A stretch of 64,000 bases of DNA, taken from contig CALUVG010000006.1 of NCBI GenBank assembly GCA_944324165.1, positions 24,662-88,661 of the forward strand, given 5' to 3'. Numbering within the stretch: position 1 is the first letter of the stretch; the number at the start of each line of letters is the position of its first letter. Made by a program: the position numbers and the translations under genes. The notes beneath the pieces are model-generated. The model was not told where the DNA came from. It did no database searches and saw nothing but the letters and a program-made list of their open reading frames with translations. The DNA is from Candidatus Gastranaerophilales bacterium (GTDB lineage: Bacteria > Cyanobacteriota > Vampirovibrionia > Gastranaerophilales > Gastranaerophilaceae). Shown one piece after another: positions 32,927-42,505 of the stretch.

Positions 32927-33241
32927 CTATTTATTACCCATAACATGTAAATGAAGGTGGAATACTTCCTGTCCTGCCTCTTTACCTGTGTTAATCAAAG
33001 TTTTATATGCCTTTAAGCCTGTTATCTTTGCAACTTGTTTAACCGCACAAAGCAATTCACCCATAAGCTCCTTGTCTTCAAGCTCATTCAGTGATGCCAC
33101 ATGAATTTTAGGAACAACCAAAACATGAACAGGTGCTTTTGGATTTATGTCATTAAAAGCAACGACATTTTCACTTTCGTAAACAAATTCAGTACCAAAA
33201 TCACCATTGATAATCTTACAAAAAATACAATCTTCTGTCAT
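32927..33241 (-). CDS. HIT family nucleotide-binding protein
   Basis: 104 residues. Contains the family core CIFCKIINGDF at the start and the histidine triad VFHLHLHVMG at the C-terminus. HIT/Hint-type proteins hydrolyse adenosine phosphoramidates and related nucleotides. ATG preceded by GAGGTG. Heads the small operon with speE. It ends directly after the triad (HVMGNK), slightly shorter than most PKCI-type HIT proteins. Confidence 0.9.
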   Translation of the reverse strand: MTEDCIFCKIINGDFGTEFVYESENVVAFNDINPKAPVHVLVVPKIHVASLNELEDKELMGELLCAVKQVAKITGLKAYKTLINTGKEAGQEVFHLHLHVMGNK

Positions 33242-33318
33242 AATTCACCTCGCTCAAGGCATTGTAATATAATGAAAAATAAAAAACAAGTATAGGTTAA
33301 GAATTTATGCGTTGTAGT

Positions 33319-33346
33319 TTGCGTATTAACATTTTCTGTTTATAAT
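33319..33346 (+). promoter_or_regulatory. Promoter candidate for mnmG
   Basis: TTGCGT (33319-33324), 16-base spacer, TATAAT (33341-33346). It predicts an RNA starting at or within a few bases of the ATG at 33356, that is an almost leaderless mRNA; a second TATAAT overlaps the start codon itself. Confidence 0.5.
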
Positions 33347-33355
33347 AAAGGTATA

Positions 33356-35239
33356 ATGGATTATGTAAATAATAAATATGATTGTATTGTAGTTGGAGCA
33401 GGTCACGCCGGATGTGAGGCTGCTATTTCCTGTGCAAGACTTGGCGCAAGTGTTTTGCTTTGTTCTTTGAATTTGGATAATATCGCTCTTATGCCGTGTA
33501 ATCCTGCAATTGGAGGTCCTGCCAAATCAACACTTGTGAGAGAGATTGACGCACTGGGTGGTGTAATGGGCGAGGCTGCTGATGCGACTTATATACAAAT
33601 GAAAACTCTCAACTCTTCTAAAGGTCCTGCTGTACGAGCACTACGCGCACAATCCGACAAACGCCAGTACATGGATTATATGCGTAATCTTATAGAAAAA
33701 ATTAACAATATTCACCTCAGACAGGCATGTATTACGGATTTACTGGTGAAGGACGGGGCTGTTTGCGGAGTAGTTGACGAATTTGGAATTGAATATTCTG
33801 CTCCTGTTGCAATTTTAACGACAGGCACATCACTTTCAGGTAAAATATTTGTGGGGCTTAAATCTTATGATGCAGGACGTCTCGGGGAAAAAGCCGCAAT
33901 AGGACTTTCTGATTCATTGAGAAGCCACGGAATTACTCTAAAAAAATTAAAAACAGGAACGCCGCCCAGAGTAGATAAAAGAACTATTGATTATTCTAAA
34001 ATGACAATTCAGCCCGGAGATGATGAATTAAACTTTTATTCATTCAAACCGGATAGACCGATACGAAAACAATACCCGTGTTATTTAACAAGAACAAATG
34101 AGCTGACGCATGAAATCATTCGGACAAATCTTGACAAATCCCCAATGTTTCAGGGGCTTATCCATGGGGTAGGACCGCGCTATTGCCCGTCAATTGAGGA
34201 TAAAGTTGTAAGATTTAGCGAAAATCCTTCTCACCATATTTTTATTGAACCTGAAGGATTAGGCACATATGAAATGTATATTCAGGGCTTTTCAAGCAGT
34301 CTGCCGGCAGATGTTCAGGTTAAAATGCTTAGAACACTGCCGGGATTAGAAAATGCCCATGTTATAAAACCTGCATATGCAGTTGAATATGACTATGTAC
34401 CTGCTGTGCAAACAACGCATTCCCTGATGTCAAAAACAATAAAAGGACTTTTCTTCGCGGGGCAAATTAACGGTACAAGCGGATATGAGGAAGCTGCAGC
34501 ACAAGGGCTGATAGCCGGTATTAATGCAATGAATTACCTGAATAAATCCGAAATGCTTGAATTGTCAAGAAGTTCATCATACATAGGCACGCTCATAGAC
34601 GATCTGGTTACAAAAGATATTCAGGATCCGTACAGAATGCTTACTTCCCGCTCAGAATACCGCTTGTTGCTGCGTCAGGATAATGCGGACTTTAGACTAA
34701 CTCCAACAGGACATAAGGTCGGATTGATTGATGATACTCAATATAAAGTATTTACCGATAAACAGGAAGAGATTGAAAAAGAAATGGCTCGCTGCCGCGA
34801 GGCTAAAATTTCTGCAACCGATGAAGTCAACTCAATACTTGCACAATACGGTGAAAATATTGAACGTGGTATGAAAATTGCTGAACTATTAAAACGTCCG
34901 AATCTAAATTATAGAGTGATAAAAGAAATTGATGAAACAACGCGGGAATTAAATATTCCAAAAGATGTATACGAGCAGGTTGAAATACTAATAAAATATG
35001 AAGGATATCTTAAGCGTCAGGAATTTCAGGTAGAACAGTCAGGCAAACTTGAAAAATATAAACTTCCTGATGATATTGACTATTCAAAAATAGATCATAT
35101 ATCATCTGAAACTAAAGATAAGTTATCAAAAATACGTCCCAAAACACTTGCCCAAGCCTCACGCATAGGCGGCGTCAAACCGGCAGATATATCTATATTA
35201 ATGGTACTTTTAGAGCGTCACGATATTGCACGCAAATAG
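33356..35239 (+). CDS. mnmG: tRNA uridine-5-carboxymethylaminomethyl modification enzyme, FAD subunit
   Basis: 627 residues, full length. MnmG with MnmE makes cmnm5U at the wobble position of several tRNAs. FAD-binding GAGHAGCEAAISCARLG near the N-terminus; MPCNPAIGGPAKSTLVREIDALGG; LTTGTSLSGKIFVG; GRLGEKAAIGLSDSL; KTGTPPRV; CPSIEDKVVRF; and FFAGQINGTSGYEEAAAQGLIAG are all family landmarks. The C-terminal helical domain ends IGGVKPADISILMVLLERH. AAAGG lies only 4 bases before the ATG and overlaps the promoter. It ends 11 bases from the convergent dgkA. No mnmE nearby. Confidence 0.97.
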   Translation: MDYVNNKYDCIVVGAGHAGCEAAISCARLGASVLLCSLNLDNIALMPCNPAIGGPAKSTLVREIDALGGVMGEAADATYIQMKTLNSSKGPAVRALRAQSDKRQYMDYMRNLIEKINNIHLRQACITDLLVKDGAVCGVVDEFGIEYSAPVAILTTGTSLSGKIFVGLKSYDAGRLGEKAAIGLSDSLRSHGITLKKLKTGTPPRVDKRTIDYSKMTIQPGDDELNFYSFKPDRPIRKQYPCYLTRTNELTHEIIRTNLDKSPMFQGLIHGVGPRYCPSIEDKVVRFSENPSHHIFIEPEGLGTYEMYIQGFSSSLPADVQVKMLRTLPGLENAHVIKPAYAVEYDYVPAVQTTHSLMSKTIKGLFFAGQINGTSGYEEAAAQGLIAGINAMNYLNKSEMLELSRSSSYIGTLIDDLVTKDIQDPYRMLTSRSEYRLLLRQDNADFRLTPTGHKVGLIDDTQYKVFTDKQEEIEKEMARCREAKISATDEVNSILAQYGENIERGMKIAELLKRPNLNYRVIKEIDETTRELNIPKDVYEQVEILIKYEGYLKRQEFQVEQSGKLEKYKLPDDIDYSKIDHISSETKDKLSKIRPKTLAQASRIGGVKPADISILMVLLERHDIARK

Positions 35240-35250
35240 TTTTTTGCATA

Positions 35251-35622
35251 TCACATATTAATAATTTCAGGTACGAATAATAAAAGCCCTATGGTTACTG
35301 CTATAGCTGTGATAAACATTACAGCTCCGGCAGAAATATCCTTTGCCATACCGACCAGTTTAGAATAACGGTTATGAAAAACGGCATCCAGAGAAAATTC
35401 TATTGCAGAATTTAGCATTTCTGCAGTTATTACCATTCCTATAGTTAAAAGAAGTATACACAATTTTTCCGCACTAAACTCTAAGTATGCTCCTGCCAGC
35501 AGTACTAAAATTCCGGCACAAAAATGTATCCTGATATTTACTTCAGAACGCAATGCCAATCTTAAACCTTTTCTTGCGTTTCTAAATGTATTTCTTAATC
35601 CCTGTTGTTTAAACCTGCTCAT
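35251..35622 (-). CDS. dgkA: Diacylglycerol/undecaprenol kinase
   Basis: 123 residues with three membrane helices, typical for the DagK family that phosphorylates diacylglycerol or undecaprenol in the membrane. Core motifs: LRLALRSEVNIRIHFCAG and the catalytic AEMLNSAIEFSLDAV, followed by AKDISAGAVMF. Ends the pgpH-ybeY-dgkA operon, a gene order shared with Firmicutes and Cyanobacteria; starts 9 bases after ybeY. Confidence 0.95.
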   Translation of the reverse strand: MSRFKQQGLRNTFRNARKGLRLALRSEVNIRIHFCAGILVLLAGAYLEFSAEKLCILLLTIGMVITAEMLNSAIEFSLDAVFHNRYSKLVGMAKDISAGAVMFITAIAVTIGLLLFVPEIINM

Positions 35623-35631
35623 TTTATCCCT

Positions 35632-36138
35632 TTATTTTATTGCATCTAACGCTTCCTTTTGAAGTCCGACAACAAAATTATAATCCTCTTCTGTTTGGTG
35701 GTCAAATCCCAATAAGTGCAAAATTCCATGACTGATTAAAAAAGCAAGTTCGTCTTCTTTTGTGCAGTGTTTTTTTTCAGCCTCCTCAATGACCTTGTCG
35801 AGTGCAATAATTACTTCACCAAGATTAATTTCTCCATCAAATATAAACTTTTCTTCACCATCAGCAAAGATAGCAAAAGTTATTATATCCGCCGGATAAT
35901 CTTTGTTACGGTATTCTCTGTTTATCTCGTGTGTTTTTGTACTGTCACAATAAAGAAAATCAAAAGAAATAGTATCAAATTCCTGATTATACAGACAGGA
36001 TGCATTATAAACATCAGTTTTTGAAAGATAATATTTCAAAATTTTTTTTGCTTTATTTATGAATTTACGTTCATCTACATCCCATCCTGCATAGATGTTT
36101 TCACTAAATATATTTAATTTTATCTTTTTACTTTGCAT
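35632..36138 (-). CDS. ybeY: Endoribonuclease YbeY
   Basis: 168 residues. YbeY is a zinc-dependent RNase for 16S rRNA 3'-end processing and ribosome quality control. The metal motif is at the end: ISHGILHLLGFDHQTEED, with the three His ligands. Typical mid-section NREYRNKDYPADIITFAIF and GEINLGEVIIALD. Overlaps the 3' end of the pgpH-like gene by 11 bases and precedes dgkA. Confidence 0.95.
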   Translation of the reverse strand: MQSKKIKLNIFSENIYAGWDVDERKFINKAKKILKYYLSKTDVYNASCLYNQEFDTISFDFLYCDSTKTHEINREYRNKDYPADIITFAIFADGEEKFIFDGEINLGEVIIALDKVIEEAEKKHCTKEDELAFLISHGILHLLGFDHQTEEDYNFVVGLQKEALDAIK

Positions 36139-38350
36139 CGCTATTGCTGTCTTTATTTGTATTTTCTTTGTTTTCCTGGGCAGTATTACCTTCCAGTGAT
36201 TTAATTTTATTTTCTAAATCTTCATCTAACACTTTACCCATGTTTATTTTACCTTTATTAAATTCTTCCGCAATATTTTCCTGATATTTAATTCTGTTGT
36301 GCTGCATACCGCGAAGAATTCTTGAGAATGTCGCAGCTATCGTTTTTATATCACGTAGGGTAAGCGGACTGTCTGCAAGCTGAGTATCATTCAGACGTTC
36401 AATAATAATTTTGTCAATAATCGCCTCAATTTCTTCAGGAGTTGGATTTTTTAGCGAGCGTACTGCAGATTCTACTGCATCAGCTATCATTAATATAGCT
36501 GTTTCTTTCATATTTGGTTTAGGACCTGTGTATCGGAATTGTTCTTCTTTAACATTTTCAATCCCTTCCTCTTTTACCGCTTGATTGTAGAAGTAGCTGG
36601 CAAGTCCTTCACCATGATGCTGAAGTATAAAATTGTAAATGATAGGTGGTAAACCGTATTCTTTGGCAATTTCCACCCCGTCTTTCGGGTGTGCGGTAAT
36701 AACCATTTTACTAAGTCTCGGATTTAATTTTGTATGAGGATTTTCTATTCCAAAATATGATTGGTTTTCAACAAAGAACAGTGGACGTTTCAGCTTACCG
36801 ATATCGTGATAGAATGCACCGACTCTCGCTAAAATAGGATTTGCGCCAATAGCTTCTGCTGCGGCTTCGCAAAGATTAGCAACCATTAAACTATGATGGT
36901 ATGTTCCCGGTGCTTCAAATTGAAGACGTTTTAAAAGCGGCTGATTGTGGTCAGCAAGTTCAGCCAGACCGTAAGGAGTTATAATTTTAGATGCACTTTC
37001 AAATAGCGGCAAAGTTCCCAGTGCAATAATTGCACTCAAAACGCCATTAATCAGTACAAATCCAATATTTGTCAGCACAAGCATATTATTTACATCAATA
37101 AGACATTTTTCTAAAATATATATGCTGAATACGATAATAACGCCGGCAAGTGATATTTCAAATCCTGTTTTTATTAAATCAATTCTTTTGGAAAATCTGA
37201 TTTTGGAAATTGCAATAGTTGCGACCAAGCTTAATAATATAAATGCAGTTAAGAATTGTATATTATATTGATGCCCTATGGTTAAAACTGCCAAAAGAAT
37301 TGTAGAGGCAACAAAAGCTACTCTTGAGTTTGTAAATATCGCCAGAATAAATATAAAAGCCGGTATTGGCAAAATATATGGTGAAAAGCCCACCGGCATT
37401 ACTGTCGATATTAATGCAAGAATTATTGCCAGCACACCGGATATAGTTAAGTAATTCGGCTCTAAAAACTGTTTTTCAAAATACTTCATGTAAGACAAGA
37501 ATAACAGAGTACCAATGAAAACAAGAACATACATTGCGGCTATTCCCTGCCCGTTAAGTTCGTAAACATTATAACCGGCTTTTCTTAAGGCATCTCTTTT
37601 GAGACGTGTTACAGGCTCACCTTCAAATACAATTTTATCTCCTTTTTGAAATGTAATTATATATGGTTTTACCGAATTTTGTGCATTACGACGTGCATTT
37701 TCTGTTGCAACTTCATCTTCCACAAGATTAGGAACAATTATTTGTTCAAGCAATGCGCGTATTACAGAAATCTGGCGTTTTGATACATTTGATACAAGGT
37801 TATTTATAATAATTTTATCAATCGCGCCATTTTCATAATCTTTTTCGGTAATACCTTTTCGAAGTATATTAGTCAATGTAAGAGATGCTTTTTCAAATAT
37901 TTCATTGAGACTTGTATCATCCGCATGTAAAAGGACATTGATTACAAAATCTCTTTTGTATGTATCAGGAATATCAAAAAGAATTCCTAATTCTTCTCTT
38001 TTTACACTGTCAGATACATCTTTCTTTCTTATCTGCATAATTGATGTTTTAAGTGTCTGCAGGTTGTTTTCTATAAATCCGTCTTCAGCCGGCACAAGAA
38101 TAGGATCAACTTTTTGCATAACATCTTTTCTATGCTGTTCAGTTCGTTTTACATCTTCAACCGACAGAGTTTTCTGTGCAATTATATCGCGTTTACTAAT
38201 TCCGTTCTCAATAATATCCTGAAAAAAGAAATTTTGAGAGGCTATTATACCGGTCAAAATTGCGGTAAAAAATATAAATGCACTTATTGATCTGACTTTT
38301 GAAGAGTTAAAAAAATTTTTGAGAGTATTTTTTAAATTTGAAATTTTCAT
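36128..38350 (-). CDS. pgpH: 7TM-HD family c-di-AMP phosphodiesterase (PgpH type)
   Basis: 740 residues. Order: N-terminal membrane helix (SISAFIFFTAILTGIIA), a long extracytoplasmic 7TMR-HDED domain (SVEDVKRTEQHRKDVMQKVDPIL onward), about seven membrane segments (270-470), then a cytoplasmic HD domain with PGTYHHSLMVANLCEAAAEAIG, ARVGAFYHDIGKLKRP, VITAHPKDGVEIA, HHGEGLASYFY and the distal MIADAVESAVRSL. In Firmicutes PgpH degrades c-di-AMP. The diadenylate cyclase cdaA is in this same window (44571). Genes order GT2-pgpH-ybeY-dgkA; phoH, often upstream, is absent. The tail is Asn/Lys/Glu-rich. Confidence 0.92.
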   Translation of the reverse strand: MKISNLKNTLKNFFNSSKVRSISAFIFFTAILTGIIASQNFFFQDIIENGISKRDIIAQKTLSVEDVKRTEQHRKDVMQKVDPILVPAEDGFIENNLQTLKTSIMQIRKKDVSDSVKREELGILFDIPDTYKRDFVINVLLHADDTSLNEIFEKASLTLTNILRKGITEKDYENGAIDKIIINNLVSNVSKRQISVIRALLEQIIVPNLVEDEVATENARRNAQNSVKPYIITFQKGDKIVFEGEPVTRLKRDALRKAGYNVYELNGQGIAAMYVLVFIGTLLFLSYMKYFEKQFLEPNYLTISGVLAIILALISTVMPVGFSPYILPIPAFIFILAIFTNSRVAFVASTILLAVLTIGHQYNIQFLTAFILLSLVATIAISKIRFSKRIDLIKTGFEISLAGVIIVFSIYILEKCLIDVNNMLVLTNIGFVLINGVLSAIIALGTLPLFESASKIITPYGLAELADHNQPLLKRLQFEAPGTYHHSLMVANLCEAAAEAIGANPILARVGAFYHDIGKLKRPLFFVENQSYFGIENPHTKLNPRLSKMVITAHPKDGVEIAKEYGLPPIIYNFILQHHGEGLASYFYNQAVKEEGIENVKEEQFRYTGPKPNMKETAILMIADAVESAVRSLKNPTPEEIEAIIDKIIIERLNDTQLADSPLTLRDIKTIAATFSRILRGMQHNRIKYQENIAEEFNKGKINMGKVLDEDLENKIKSLEGNTAQENKENTNKDSNSDAK

Positions 38351-38370
38351 TAATATATCCTTATTTTTTA

Positions 38371-39330
38371 TTATTTTATATCTTCCTGAATATTTTTCAA
38401 GTCCAGTCGTTTAATCCTTTTTTGCACATCCTCAATGAGTTTACGGTTAATAGATATTAGTTCGGATAAAACGGCAATAAGCCCCACCTGTATACCGGCT
38501 AATATTAAAATAGAAGCCAGAATGAGGGATTGGATATGTCCTGTGCCGGAACCTGAAAAATAAAAATATAAAAATCTTATACCAATAATCAGACCTAGTG
38601 CCAGGCTTGCGGCGGCAAGTATTATGAAAAATCTGAAAGGTCTGTAAACAATAAACATTCTAAGCATTGTAAATATAGAACGTCTGATATAATCAAACAT
38701 GCTTCTTACAAGTCTTGATTTTCTTATTTCCGGATTTACTTCAATAGGAACACATACGAGCTGCAATCCTTTTGCCTTAGCCTGAATAATTGTTTCAAGA
38801 GTGTATGTGTAATTATCAAAAACATTTAATTGTAAAGCTGCATTTCTTGAAAAGGCTCTAAACCCGCTGGGAGCATCTTCCACGGAGGTTGAACTTACAA
38901 ATCTCATAACGCCGGAACCAAGTTTTTGTAAAAGTTTTTTCATTAAAGAAAAATCTCTTATTTTTTCTACCGGTCTTGTGCCTATTACAATATCAGCATG
39001 CTTTTTTATAATAGGCTGAATTAATGCAGGTATAAAATCAGAGTTATATTGATTGTCTGCATCAGTATTAACAATAATATCCGCCCCTATTTCAAGTGAT
39101 TTTTCAAGTCCTGCGATAAAAGCTTTTGCAAGACCTTTATTAGGCGAAAGACTTACAATATGTTTTACACCGTGTAATTTTGCAATTTCTACTGTTCTAT
39201 CAGTGGAGCCATCATCTATAATTACTATTTCTATTTCATCTATACCATCAATATGTTCAGGTAAGCCTTTTAAAACTACAGGTAATGCCTCTTCTTCATT
39301 ATAACAAGGTATTTGTATAACAAGTTTCAT
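38371..39330 (-). CDS. Family 2 glycosyltransferase with C-terminal membrane anchor (DPM-like)
   Basis: 319 residues. GT-A fold with IPCYNEEEALPVVLKGL, VIIDDGSTDRTVEIA, and the DxD-type NTDADNQYNS; then VIGTRPVEK and APSGFRAFSRNAAL, ending in two membrane helices (FFIILAAASLALGLIIGIRFLYF; LILASILILAGIQVGLIAVL) and a coiled tail with AVLSELISINRKL. This is the polyprenyl-phosphate-sugar synthase-like subgroup. First gene of the operon with pgpH (20-base gap). It is divergent from an integral-membrane glycosyltransferase, so both could act on the same lipid-linked sugar. Confidence 0.88.
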   Translation of the reverse strand: MKLVIQIPCYNEEEALPVVLKGLPEHIDGIDEIEIVIIDDGSTDRTVEIAKLHGVKHIVSLSPNKGLAKAFIAGLEKSLEIGADIIVNTDADNQYNSDFIPALIQPIIKKHADIVIGTRPVEKIRDFSLMKKLLQKLGSGVMRFVSSTSVEDAPSGFRAFSRNAALQLNVFDNYTYTLETIIQAKAKGLQLVCVPIEVNPEIRKSRLVRSMFDYIRRSIFTMLRMFIVYRPFRFFIILAAASLALGLIIGIRFLYFYFSGSGTGHIQSLILASILILAGIQVGLIAVLSELISINRKLIEDVQKRIKRLDLKNIQEDIK

Positions 39331-39394
39331 AAATAACCACCAATTTTATTTTTTTATTATATAATTAACATGGCGTTTTATCAAATTGTTAAAT

Positions 39395-41020
39395 ATGAAA
39401 AAAATAATAGGGATAATTTTAATAGTATTAGTTGGGTTAATATTAAGACTTATTGCAATAGATAAGTCCTCAGGTCTGTGGAATGATGAATATGTCAGCT
39501 ATATGATCGCCGCAAGACCGCTGGGTGAAAGCTTTATAAATGGTATAAAATCTCAATGTCACATGCCTTTTTATTATTTGTATTTGAAGTCTGTAATGTT
39601 TATATTCGGGCAAAGTGATATTATACTGAGGCTGAGTTCTGTATTTACCGGGGTATTATCAATTATTGTTATGTATTTTGCAGGTAAAGAAAAAAATATA
39701 CGTACAGGTATTTACTGTGCTGCTTTTGCGGCTATCAGCTCTTTTTTAATATATTATTCCCAAGAAGTACGTCTTTATTCAATTCTGTTTCTCTTTTCTG
39801 CTTTAACTCTGCTATTTACATTAAACATTCTGAAAAATCCAGATACAAAAAATTTGATTCTTTTTGCCTTATCGTGCTTTTTAGTTCTTTTTACGCATAC
39901 AATAGGATTTGTATATATATTTTTCTTGCTTGTTTACGTCAGCTGCAAACTTTTTAACACTCATAAAAATCTTATTCTAAAGATGTGGGGGATTATCACA
40001 GTTCTGCTACTTTTACTCACACCTCAGATTATTGGCATACTTTTTCGAAAAGTTTTTTCTCAATGGTGGGGCAGTTTTTCACCTTCAGCATTAGGATTTT
40101 GGGTTACGGATTATTTTTCACCTGTTTTGACGAATTTTACAGGTGCCCCATCTAACTTCTTTTATAATTTCAAATCAGGATTTATTATTTTTGCGTTGAT
40201 ACCTTCTCTCATATCACTTTGCTTTGTGGGGTATTCTCTTAAAAGCAGAGAAAATCGTGAACTCTTATATATAATTATTGCAGTTTTAGTTGTAATAACT
40301 GCCGCATCTATGACAGGTAAACTTGTATTTATAACTAAATATACCATTGAAACTTATCCACTGCTGATCCTTTTATTTTGTGCAGGGGCTGACAGCATGC
40401 AAAATAAAGCACTTCGCAATACGGGACTGACAATATTTTGCTTTTTGAGTCTATTTTTCTTATTGGTCAGCCCTTTGGCTGCAAATAAAATACCTCGTAA
40501 AGAAGGACACAAATTAGCTGCAGATTTAATCAGCAAAGCTGATTTGAAAAAAGATGATGTTATTATTCTGCAATATTACGATAAAGGACGTTTTAGTAAA
40601 TATTATGATTTTTCGGATATAAATGTAATATCAATGAACAAGGGGAATTTTGCAGGCTATATCAGACCGGATGTTTCTTATTCTGCTGCGTACAATAATG
40701 GTAAAAATGAATTTCGTAATGAGTTTGCCGGCAGAACAAATGATTATTTTGTAAATAAACTTATAAAGGAATTAAATCCTCATAAAAATCAAAAAGTAGT
40801 TCTTATTACATTAGATAGTGTAAGCTTTTTCAATGCGCAAACAGTAAAAGGTATTGCGGCTAATGATACATATTATTCGCAGGTGCCTTTATTTTTTCTT
40901 GTTTTTTCTTATCTTAAGAATGAAACAGTTGAGATATTGACTGAAAATTATACTATGACTGGAGTTTGGAAAAATGGAGAATGGAATGCAATGGTCTTTA
41001 CAAAACTTAACAATAACTAA
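39395..41020 (+). CDS. Integral-membrane glycosyltransferase (GT39/ArnT-like)
   Basis: 541 residues with about ten membrane segments and a C-terminal soluble part of about 150 residues. The first periplasmic loop has WNDEYVSYMIA with the acidic D-E pair usual for GT-C enzymes that take a sugar from polyprenyl phosphate, and CHMPFYYLYLK and RLSSVFTGVLSI follow as in the family. ATG at 39395 chosen (an in-frame TTG lies 9 bases before); a TATAAT at 39360-39365 is its likely -10. No strong ribosome site. Divergent from the DPM-like GT2 gene, which could supply its donor. Acceptor unknown. Confidence 0.78.
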   Translation: MKKIIGIILIVLVGLILRLIAIDKSSGLWNDEYVSYMIAARPLGESFINGIKSQCHMPFYYLYLKSVMFIFGQSDIILRLSSVFTGVLSIIVMYFAGKEKNIRTGIYCAAFAAISSFLIYYSQEVRLYSILFLFSALTLLFTLNILKNPDTKNLILFALSCFLVLFTHTIGFVYIFFLLVYVSCKLFNTHKNLILKMWGIITVLLLLLTPQIIGILFRKVFSQWWGSFSPSALGFWVTDYFSPVLTNFTGAPSNFFYNFKSGFIIFALIPSLISLCFVGYSLKSRENRELLYIIIAVLVVITAASMTGKLVFITKYTIETYPLLILLFCAGADSMQNKALRNTGLTIFCFLSLFFLLVSPLAANKIPRKEGHKLAADLISKADLKKDDVIILQYYDKGRFSKYYDFSDINVISMNKGNFAGYIRPDVSYSAAYNNGKNEFRNEFAGRTNDYFVNKLIKELNPHKNQKVVLITLDSVSFFNAQTVKGIAANDTYYSQVPLFFLVFSYLKNETVEILTENYTMTGVWKNGEWNAMVFTKLNNN

Positions 41021-41080
41021 AATACTAGCAATTTTTAATATTCAGGAGTGTCTATATATATAGAAGGCTTTGGTAGTGTC

Positions 41081-42505
41081 ATGAAAGTAGAAAGTGTAAA
41101 TTTTAATCTTCAAAATGCTCAATCCGCGCATAATACGCACAAATTAGCGGCACCGAATTTTACAAGTAAATACCATACAGAGGATATCTATAACGAATTA
41201 ATGCATTACATGCCAAAATCTGTTAAATTTATGCTTAAGGTAAAACAGTGGGTTGGTGAGGTTCAAAATATAGTAATTAATTCTATCGGTACGGGTTTAA
41301 TCGCGCCGATTTTTATTAAGTATAACCCTCTATCAAAAACTGATGAAGATACAAGAACATACTCTGCCTGGAGACAACCGGTTTCAGCAGTGCTTGCCAT
41401 TTTGACGCAAGTCGGGGCAACAATTCCATTTAACAACAAAGTTAAAAATATGGCAAATCAGGGTAAACTCGGTCAGGATTACAACATGACGCCATTTATG
41501 GATGATAAATATTTGAAAAAATTAATAAAAAAACAACATCCTGATTATACAAAAGCTCAAGTTGAAGAACGTCTGAATATTGTAAAAAAAGATCAGAGAG
41601 AAGAATTGCTCAAAGATTTAAAAACTAAAAATACAGTAATGTTTATTGAAGACGGTAAGCCTAATAAAGTTCCAATGACCAGAGAACGTTTTAAAGAAAC
41701 ATTACTCTCAACAATAGAAGATTTGATAAAAGAAGAAAATGATGAAAAACTTAAAACAGACGGTACAAAACGCAAACTTCGTACACAAAGAAGTGAATAT
41801 TATCGTACCCACGTTGATAAAGCAAATGCTCATCTTGATGCATTAGAAGAAATATTCAAATCCGGTGATATTATTCAGGTAAGAAAAGATTTAATTTCTA
41901 AAATAGGTGAAATGAAATCTAATCATGAAGACAAAGAACTTATCAAATTTACTCAGGAAATATTCAGTATCGGTAATAAGTCCGATGATAATAAAACTAT
42001 TAACAGCATGAAAGATAAGGTTAAACGTGCCAAAAGTTATGTTCATGATTACGGGTTAATGACATCAAAAGAACAGGTAATCGAACGAGTTAACAGAAGT
42101 ATTGACGGAAGAATTACTGATATTGATTTGACCTTAAAATTCTTTGATAAAGTCAAAAAAGCAATTCAAGATAACAAAACTGTCCACGAAGTAGAAGACA
42201 TGTTTGATAAAGAAGTAAAACAAAATAAACGTCTGCAAGAAAAATCTATTAAGTTTGCAGAAAAAGTAGCAGATCAACTTAAAAAACAAACTAAAGCCTG
42301 TCTTGACGGGTATAAACAGGTTGGCGGTATATTTGTTTCTCTTGTAACACTATTTATATCTTGTCCGCTATTAAACTGGGTATATCCGAGATTTATGGCT
42401 GCAGTATTTCCAAATTTGTCTAATGGTAAGCACACCAAGGATACAACTAATCTTATCGAACGGGCAAGCAATCCCGAATTAAAGAAAGCTGAGGTGAAAT
42501 CATGA
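41081..42505 (+). CDS. Unknown membrane protein, lineage-type family (member B)
   Basis: 474 residues from the ATG at 41081; the GTG at 41048 is in frame but has no ribosome spacing. The N-terminus is polar, ending in the peptide APNFTSKYHTEDI. Hydrophobic segments lie at about 60-75 and 95-110 (SAVLAILTQVGATIPFNNKV), a long Lys/Glu-rich coil runs through 120-400, and a C-terminal hairpin (GGIFVSLVTLFISCPLLNWVYP) is followed by a charged tail. Plan and several residues match the genes at 22780 and 42502. Its stop overlaps the next start (ATGA), so the two are co-translated. Family unknown. Confidence 0.75.
   Translation: MKVESVNFNLQNAQSAHNTHKLAAPNFTSKYHTEDIYNELMHYMPKSVKFMLKVKQWVGEVQNIVINSIGTGLIAPIFIKYNPLSKTDEDTRTYSAWRQPVSAVLAILTQVGATIPFNNKVKNMANQGKLGQDYNMTPFMDDKYLKKLIKKQHPDYTKAQVEERLNIVKKDQREELLKDLKTKNTVMFIEDGKPNKVPMTRERFKETLLSTIEDLIKEENDEKLKTDGTKRKLRTQRSEYYRTHVDKANAHLDALEEIFKSGDIIQVRKDLISKIGEMKSNHEDKELIKFTQEIFSIGNKSDDNKTINSMKDKVKRAKSYVHDYGLMTSKEQVIERVNRSIDGRITDIDLTLKFFDKVKKAIQDNKTVHEVEDMFDKEVKQNKRLQEKSIKFAEKVADQLKKQTKACLDGYKQVGGIFVSLVTLFISCPLLNWVYPRFMAAVFPNLSNGKHTKDTTNLIERASNPELKKAEVKS

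Noticed and set aside
41041..41070. GTG at 41048 as start of the gene at 41081
   Set aside because: The AGGAG at 41044 overlaps that codon and leaves no spacing; the ATG at 41081 gives a start consistent with the related proteins.
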